Assembly: GCA_905221385.1 (NCBI GenBank)
Contig: CAJNCV010000008.1
Coordinates: 20,186 to 84,185 of the forward strand
Source of the DNA: a bacterium
Lineage (GTDB): Bacteria; Bacillota; Bacilli; Lactobacillales; Streptococcaceae
Direction: 5' to 3'
Length of the DNA stretch: 64,000 nucleotides
Below are positions 63,983 through 64,000 of the stretch, in pieces; positions within the stretch are counted from its first letter, which is position 1; every line of letters starts with the position of its first letter. A program made the position numbers and the translations under genes. The notes below the pieces were generated by a model. The model saw only the letters and a program-made list of their open reading frames with translations, was not told where the DNA came from and did no database searches.

Positions 63983-64000
63983 GGTCCGTTGGTCAAGGGG
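63983..64000 (+). tRNA. tRNA-Glu, 5' part only
   Basis: GGTCCGTTGGTCAAGGGG is the acceptor strand and D-arm start of the streptococcal tRNA-Glu(UUC). The rest lies outside the window, so the anticodon is not seen and the identity rests on the remembered 5' sequence. Confidence 0.75.

Overview
The window is a chromosomal segment of a Mitis-group Streptococcus (S. mitis, S. oralis or S. pneumoniae-like). The evidence is low GC, strong AGGAGG ribosome sites, extended -10 promoters (TGnTATAAT) and blocks of genes in pneumococcal order: trkH-cabP, pavB, two-component system 08, rpsD; sdaAA-sdaAB-LysM; mnmA-mnmG-rnjA-rpoY; tsaB-rimI-tsaD; metQ-M20-metN-metP; two-component system 07; argS-argR-mutS; patA-patB; pgi-gltX. 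I saw no insertion sequence, prophage, CRISPR array, or BOX/RUP element.

Layout. 0-4.3 kb: the end of a carbohydrate-binding lipoprotein, then an ABC-2 exporter operon closed by its TetR regulator and preceded by two matching palindromic operators. 4.3-12.2 kb: nucleoside phosphorylase, TrkH/CabP potassium uptake, the adhesin PavB with five 149-residue repeats, and the SaeRS-like system 08. 12.2-22.9 kb: housekeeping genes (rpsD with a structured leader, XpaC/TelA pair, serine dehydratase, a LysM wall protein, two tRNA-modification genes, two Nudix hydrolases). 22.9-28.3 kb: RNase J1 and RpoY, then a stretch without protein genes that carries two related small-RNA candidates in tandem, then the t6A genes. 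28.3-31.3 kb: an Rgg regulator with an unannotated 21-residue SHP pheromone gene, a dyad operator placed symmetrically between two divergent promoters, a Gly-Gly peptide gene and two CPBP-family membrane proteins. 31.3-38.4 kb: lipoprotein, azlCD exporter, amino-acid binding protein, and the methionine ABC operon behind a perfect MET-box. 38.5-41.1 kb: an AT-rich cassette of DltB-like, DltD-like and, overlapping the end of dltD, a very short DltX-like protein, with no dltA or dltC. 41.1-48.3 kb: an ECF-S-like protein, the DUF624/system 07 operon, NrdI and an Nramp transporter. 48.3-48.7 kb: an array of 75-bp repeats, each an imperfect palindrome. 48.7-64 kb: argS, argR, mutS, galU, gpsA, patAB, a glutamine amidotransferase-like hydrolase, pgi, gltX, a deaminase and the start of a tRNA-Glu gene.

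The points I consider most worth following are the stand-alone DltB-DltD-DltX cassette, the Rgg-SHP circuit with its symmetrical operator, the 75-bp palindromic array downstream of argS, and the pair of related small RNAs downstream of rpoY. Gene names rest on recognition of motifs and gene order by eye; no database search was possible. Where an obvious Shine-Dalgarno site pointed to a start different from the longest open frame, the start with the ribosome site was used.
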